This document shows positions 33,555 through 37,224 of a stretch of DNA of 37,224 bases, piece by piece. The stretch spans positions 1 to 37,224 of the forward strand of contig NZ_FNVO01000040.1 in NCBI RefSeq assembly GCF_900108175.1, written 5' to 3'. The notes under the pieces were generated by a model. It saw only the letters and a program-made list of their open reading frames with translations, was not told where the DNA came from and searched no databases. The translations under genes and the position numbers were made by a program. The DNA comes from Thermomonospora echinospora (GTDB lineage: Bacteria; Actinomycetota; Actinomycetes; Streptosporangiales; Streptosporangiaceae). Within the stretch, counting starts at the first letter, position 1. Every line of letters begins with the position of its first letter.

Positions 33555-35102
33555 TTGTCCACAGTCCAGGAGCACCCCGACGAGGCGGTGGACGTGGTCG
33601 TCGTCGGTTCCGGCGGAGCCGCCCTGGCGGCCGCCTACACTGCTGCGGCCGGCGGGCTGCGCACCCTCGTGCTGGAGAAGACGGAGTTCTTCGGCGGCAC
33701 CAGCGCCTACTCGGGGGCCTGCATCTGGCTTCCGGGCAACCAGGCCCTGCACCGTGCGGGGCGGACCGACAGCGCCGAACTTGGGATGACCTACTTCAGG
33801 GCCGTCGTCGGGGACCGCACGCCCGCCGCCCTGCAGGAGGCCTATCTGTCCACCGGCCCCGAGCTGGTGGAGTTCCTCGAGTGCGATCCCGTACTGCAGT
33901 TCAAGCACATGCCGTTCCCGGACTACTTCGAGGCACCCGGCCGGCTGGAGAACGGGCGGGGCATCTTCCCCACCCCGCTGCCGGCCGCCGACCTCGGAGC
34001 CAGGCTCATGCAGCTCCGCCCGCCCATCGCGCCCGACCAGTACGGCGTCGTGCAGGACCGCGAAGTCCTCACCGGCGGCCAGGCACTCATCGGTCGGTTC
34101 CTGCTCGCCCTCGACGCGACGGGCAGAGCGGACCTGCGCACCGGTGCGCGGATGCGGTCGCTGATCGTCGAGGACGGACGGGTGACCGGCGTCGTCGCCG
34201 AGACGGGTGGAACGGCCACGCGCATCCGGGCCGAACGCGGGGTAGTGCTCGCCGCGGGCGGATTCGAATGCGACGACGAACTGCGCGCACTCCACCACGA
34301 CCTACCCGGCGGGCAGTGGACCTCGGCCGCACCCGGCTCGAACACCGGGGACGCCCTCGCGGCGGTGCAAGCCGTCGGCGCGGCGGTGGATCTGATGGAC
34401 GAGGCGTGGTGGTGCCCGGCGACGCTGTTCCCGAACGGGCGTGCCGCGTTCACGCTCGGCCTACGGGGCGGGATCCTGGTCAACGCAGCGGGTGAGCGGT
34501 TCGCCAACGAGTCCCTGCCCTACGATCGGATGGGCCACGAGATCCGCCGCGGCCACGCCACCGGCGTCTCCCACATCCCGGCCTGGTTCGTGTTCGACGA
34601 CAGGTTCGACAACATCCCGGCGATCTGCCAGCCGGTGCCGGACCCGGCGGCATTCCGCGAGGCGGGCCTGTGGCGCACCGCCGGTACCCTGGCGGAACTC
34701 GCCGACCTGATCAAGGTCTCCGCGGACGCGCTGGAACGCACCGTCGAACGGTTCAACGGTTTCGTGGAATCCGGGGCGGACGCCGACTTCCACCGGGGAG
34801 AGGACCCGTTCGACCGCTTCTTCGCCGCCGGCGACGGACCGAACCCGTGCCTGATCCCCATCGACCGCGGCCCGTTCCACGCCGTCCAGATCGTGCTCGG
34901 CGACCTCGGCACCAAGGGCGGCGCGCGGATCGACGTCGACGCCCGGGTGCTGGACGAGTCGGGGACCCCGATCCCCGGCCTGTACGCGGCGGGCAACTCG
35001 GCCGCCTCCGTAGCGGGGCACGTCTATCCGGGCCCCGGTACCCCCCTCGGCTCGGGCATGGTCTTCGGCTACCGGGCCGCCAGGCACCTGCTGCCCCGAT
35101 AA
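33555..35102 (+). CDS. kstD: 3-ketosteroid delta1-dehydrogenase (KstD)
   Basis: 515 residues from TTG 33555, which has AAGGAG six nt upstream. ATG 33513, overlapping the AKR stop, has no RBS but would add 14 residues. FAD motif VVVGSGGAALAAA near the N-terminus, EFFGGTSAYSGACIWLPGN, and C-terminal GLYAAGNSAASVAG. KstD catalytic residues are in place: Tyr124 in FPDYFEAPG (Tyr119 of Rhodococcus KstD1), Tyr323 in NESLPYDR (Tyr318), Tyr491 and Gly495 in VYPGPGTPLG (Tyr487/Gly491). It should put the 1,2 double bond into ring A of 3-ketosteroids. Unlike the 2962-4629 homologue its YxGxG loop has the usual length, so it is the better candidate for the main KstD of the window. Confidence 0.88.
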   Translation: MSTVQEHPDEAVDVVVVGSGGAALAAAYTAAAGGLRTLVLEKTEFFGGTSAYSGACIWLPGNQALHRAGRTDSAELGMTYFRAVVGDRTPAALQEAYLSTGPELVEFLECDPVLQFKHMPFPDYFEAPGRLENGRGIFPTPLPAADLGARLMQLRPPIAPDQYGVVQDREVLTGGQALIGRFLLALDATGRADLRTGARMRSLIVEDGRVTGVVAETGGTATRIRAERGVVLAAGGFECDDELRALHHDLPGGQWTSAAPGSNTGDALAAVQAVGAAVDLMDEAWWCPATLFPNGRAAFTLGLRGGILVNAAGERFANESLPYDRMGHEIRRGHATGVSHIPAWFVFDDRFDNIPAICQPVPDPAAFREAGLWRTAGTLAELADLIKVSADALERTVERFNGFVESGADADFHRGEDPFDRFFAAGDGPNPCLIPIDRGPFHAVQIVLGDLGTKGGARIDVDARVLDESGTPIPGLYAAGNSAASVAGHVYPGPGTPLGSGMVFGYRAARHLLPR

Positions 35103-35138
35103 CGGATACCGGACCATCGTGACCAGGGAGGAACGCGA

Positions 35139-36593
35139 GTGAACACGACGAGGACGGCTCCGGTGCCCGCGTCACAGGTTCGCGACTGGGCGGCCGAGAC
35201 CGACGTGATCGTCGTGGGTTTCGGATGCGCCGGTGCGAGTGCCTCGATCGAGGCGGCCAGAGCAGGAGCCGAGGTGCTGGTCGTGGACGCCGCGGGCGGC
35301 TGGGGCGGGGCCTCGGCCATGTCCGGCGGCGAGATCTACCTCGGCGGAGGGACCCCCGTCCAGAAGGCCTGCGGCATCCAGGACACCCCGGAGGCGATGT
35401 ACGACTTCCTCAAGCTCGCCACCGGACCGGGTCCCCACGAGGACAAGCTCGCCCTTTACTGCGAGGGGAGCCTGGAACACTTCGACTGGCTCGTCGGCTG
35501 TGGTGTTCCGTTCAAGTCCGGATTGTGGACGGAGCCGTGCTGGGAGGCCCCGACCGGTTACGGGCTGATGTACACCGGAGGCGAGAACGCCCACCCGTTC
35601 GCCGATCTGGTGCCCCCCGCACCGCGCGGCCACATCGTGCACATGGAGGACAAGAGGCCGGGGGAGCGGTCGGCGGGATGGATGCTGATGAGTCATCTGG
35701 TCTCGACCGCGGAGCGGTCCGGGGTCATGGTCCGCTACGGCACCCGGACCGAGCGGCTGGTGGTCGACGGCGACCGCGTCGTCGGAGTCGGAGCCGTCAC
35801 GTTCGGCGAGCGGGTCTTCCTACGGGCCCGGCGCGGGGTCGTTCTCGCAGCCGGCGGCTTCGGGGCGAATCCGGTGATGCTCGCCCAGCACTCGCCGCGG
35901 CTGCTCGGCAACTGGCTGGTCGGCACCGACCACGATGACGGCGGCGCCATTCGGATGGGCCAGGCGGTCGGCGCGGCGGTCCGGCACATGGAGGCCGCAC
36001 AGGCCGCCTTCCCCGCCGATCCCGCGCTGCTCTTCAGGTCCCTGCTCCTGGACGTGCACGGGCGCCGGTTCATCAACGAGGACACCTATCCCGGGCGTGT
36101 GGGGCAGGCCGCGTTGTTCCAACAGAACCGCAAGGTGTTCATTCTCTACGACGAGGCGATCAACGAGGAACTGCAGCGAACCGGCGGCCGCGCGGCCGAC
36201 CCGACCTGGGTGTCGGACGATCTCGCCGAGCTCGAGAGGCGAATGAGGATCGCCCCGGGCGTGCTGGCCGGCACCGTCGAGATGTACAACGCGAACGCCG
36301 AGAAGGGCGAGGATCCGCTGTTCCACAAGTCGGCACGATGGCTCAGGCCGATCACCCCGCCGTACGGAGTGCTGGACCTGAGGGACGCGGCATTCGGGAT
36401 CTTCACCCTCGGCGGCCTGCACACCTCGCCACAGGGGGAGGCCCTCGACATCGACGGCGCTCCGGTACCCGGACTGTTCGCCGCCGGCCGGACGACCAGC
36501 GGCATCCCCTCGTGGGGCTACTGCAGCGGTACGTCGCTGGGCGACGGCACCTTCTTCGGCCGCTGCGCCGGCCGGTCCGCGGCGGCCCGCTGA
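35139..36593 (+). CDS. Probable delta4-(5alpha)-3-ketosteroid dehydrogenase (FAD)
   Basis: 484 residues from GTG 35139 with AGGGAGGAA upstream. FAD protein of the fumarate-reductase/KstD superfamily: VIVVGFGCAGASASIEAARAG, WGGASAMSGGEIYLGGG, VVLAAGGFGAN, GLFAAGRTTSGIPSWGYCSG and a GDGTFFGRCAG tail. It lacks the YxGxG loop of delta1 enzymes. Tyr317 (NEDTYPG), Tyr461 and Ser463 (GYCSG) line up in spacing with Tyr319, Tyr466 and Ser468 reported for the R. jostii RHA1 delta4-(5alpha)-KSTD, which makes the 4,5 double bond from 5alpha-3-ketosteroids. It follows kstD after 36 nt, so one operon could turn 5alpha-3-keto substrates into 1,4-dienes. A general fumarate-reductase-like flavoprotein is the alternative. 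Confidence 0.75.
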   Translation: MNTTRTAPVPASQVRDWAAETDVIVVGFGCAGASASIEAARAGAEVLVVDAAGGWGGASAMSGGEIYLGGGTPVQKACGIQDTPEAMYDFLKLATGPGPHEDKLALYCEGSLEHFDWLVGCGVPFKSGLWTEPCWEAPTGYGLMYTGGENAHPFADLVPPAPRGHIVHMEDKRPGERSAGWMLMSHLVSTAERSGVMVRYGTRTERLVVDGDRVVGVGAVTFGERVFLRARRGVVLAAGGFGANPVMLAQHSPRLLGNWLVGTDHDDGGAIRMGQAVGAAVRHMEAAQAAFPADPALLFRSLLLDVHGRRFINEDTYPGRVGQAALFQQNRKVFILYDEAINEELQRTGGRAADPTWVSDDLAELERRMRIAPGVLAGTVEMYNANAEKGEDPLFHKSARWLRPITPPYGVLDLRDAAFGIFTLGGLHTSPQGEALDIDGAPVPGLFAAGRTTSGIPSWGYCSGTSLGDGTFFGRCAGRSAAAR

Positions 36594-36613
36594 CGGCGAT
36601 CGCGATCGCCGTC
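36592..36613. repeat. 22-bp perfect palindrome at the end of the operon
   Basis: Left half GACGGCGATCG is followed immediately by its exact complement, beginning inside the TGA stop codon. It can fold as a hairpin with a tiny loop and may be a transcription stop or a protein-binding site. No T-run follows. Confidence 0.6.
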
Positions 36614-36860
36614 TCCGGCAAGCTCCGGCGAGCATTCGCCCATGCCCGCTCAGCGGCATGGCATCTCGTGGACGTGGAGCATGGCAGGGTCGTCTGCGAG
36701 CTGCACCGACAGCCGCTCAGTCTTGTCGTGACACCGGGCAGCAGGCGAGGGGCGGGCGCAGAGAACGGACACGAGGAAACGGCATCCGTACTGGCGGGTG
36801 CCGTCTCCTCGTATCCATGAGAGCTGGTCGGATCGGCTGAGTCCGCCGACTCGGGCGGTG
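36614..36860. terminator. Long-stem hairpin (36771-36812) in the gap before convergent hsaC
   Basis: Within this non-coding gap, 36771-36788 (ACGAGGAAACGGCATCCG) pairs with 36795-36812 over 18 positions with one A-C mismatch and one G-U pair, loop TACTGG. It lies between two convergent operons and is the likely bidirectional terminator. I see no gene in the gap. Confidence 0.65.
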
Positions 36861-37224
36861 TTACTTCTCGGGCGGGGTGAACGCGGCCAGCGGCTCGGAG
36901 CCGGACCAGTCGTGGCCCCAGTAGCTGTCGGCGGTGATTTCTTCGGCGGTGTAGTAGGTCTCGTCGACGAGCATGCCGTCGGTGCCGTACTCGATGTCCC
37001 AGCCGCCGGGGGCGCGCACGTAGAAGGAGATCATCTTGTCGTTGGTGTGGCGGCCCAGTGTGGAGGAGATGGAAAAGCCCAGCCGGGTGACGTTGTCCAG
37101 CGCGCGGCCGACTGCGTCGAGGGTGTCGACCTCGACCATCAGGTGGACCAGGCCGGGGTCGCCGTCGTGCGGGGCGGGGACGACGGCCAGGCTGTGGTGG
37201 CGCTGGTTGACGCCCATGAAGCGG
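36861..37224 (-). CDS. hsaC: HsaC, extradiol dioxygenase (3' end only)
   Basis: The C-terminal ~120 residues of the 3,4-DHSA dioxygenase that opens the catecholic A ring of secosteroids; the gene continues past the right end of the window (RFMGVNQRHHSLA is in the open frame at the edge). The fragment has the vicinal-oxygen-chelate fold elements HHSLA (an iron-ligand His), GLVHLMVEVDTLDAVGRALDNV, LGRHTNDKMISFYVRAPGGWDIEYGTDG (the Glu ligand in EYGT) and the HsaC ending SYWGHDWSG. The short in-frame ATG at 37217 is internal, not a start. More hsa genes are likely beyond the window. Confidence 0.93.
   Translation of the reverse strand, partial: RFMGVNQRHHSLAVVPAPHDGDPGLVHLMVEVDTLDAVGRALDNVTRLGFSISSTLGRHTNDKMISFYVRAPGGWDIEYGTDGMLVDETYYTAEEITADSYWGHDWSGSEPLAAFTPPEK

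Overview
The window is GC-rich, with a strong third-position G/C bias, frequent GTG/TTG starts and many 4-nt stop/start overlaps. This is typical of a high-GC actinobacterium. Gene content points to a steroid-degrading member of the Actinomycetota; an Actinomadura/Thermomonosporaceae-type organism is only a guess. Almost every gene belongs to steroid (sterol or bile-acid type) catabolism, so this is an interior piece of a larger steroid gene cluster. Both window ends cut through genes: kshA on the left and hsaC on the right.

Layout. (A) 1-4.6 kb, ring A/B attack: the 3' part of kshA, a small Cys-rich protein, kshB, a broken hsaB-like flavin reductase fused tail-to-tail to a broken SDR gene, and a KstD-type flavoprotein. 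(B) 4.9-7.0 kb: an IclR regulator divergent from an HsaA-like flavin monooxygenase. (C) 7.0-10.0 kb, minus strand: an SDR - thiolase - MaoC hydratase operon that looks like a beta-oxidation set for an acyl side chain. (D) 10.1-31.9 kb, the HIP (rings C/D) module: echA20, a four-gene Liv-type ABC importer running into ipdF, fadD3, kstR2, ipdAB, ipdC, fadE33/32/31 with an enoyl-CoA hydratase, fadE30 with an SDR and fadA6, then a two-component flavin monooxygenase (LLM oxygenase plus a reductase fused to an IclR-like effector domain). (E) 31.9-36.6 kb: an SDR, an aldo/keto reductase, a second KstD and a probable delta4-(5alpha)-3-ketosteroid dehydrogenase. (F) The 3' end of hsaC on the minus strand.

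How it works together. KstD and KshAB dehydrogenate and 9-hydroxylate the nucleus so that ring B opens; HsaA and HsaC type enzymes open the aromatised ring A and leave HIP. FadD3 makes the CoA thioester. FadE30, IpdF, IpdC, EchA20, IpdAB, FadE31-33 and FadA6 dismantle rings C and D. The single TetR regulator in the window is a clear KstR2 homologue. Five copies of an AACAAAnnTTTGTT-type inverted repeat lie upstream of echA20, the ABC importer, kstR2/fadD3, ipdAB/ipdC and fadE30/echA. By position they make one KstR2 regulon.

Most notable points: the KstR2-type operator placed directly downstream of a promoter for an ABC importer, suggesting regulated uptake of partly degraded steroids; the LLM monooxygenase with its reductase-effector-domain fusion; the collapsed hsaB/SDR junction; a KstD with a two-residue-shorter active-site loop; and a conserved-looking Cys cluster protein wedged between kshA and kshB.
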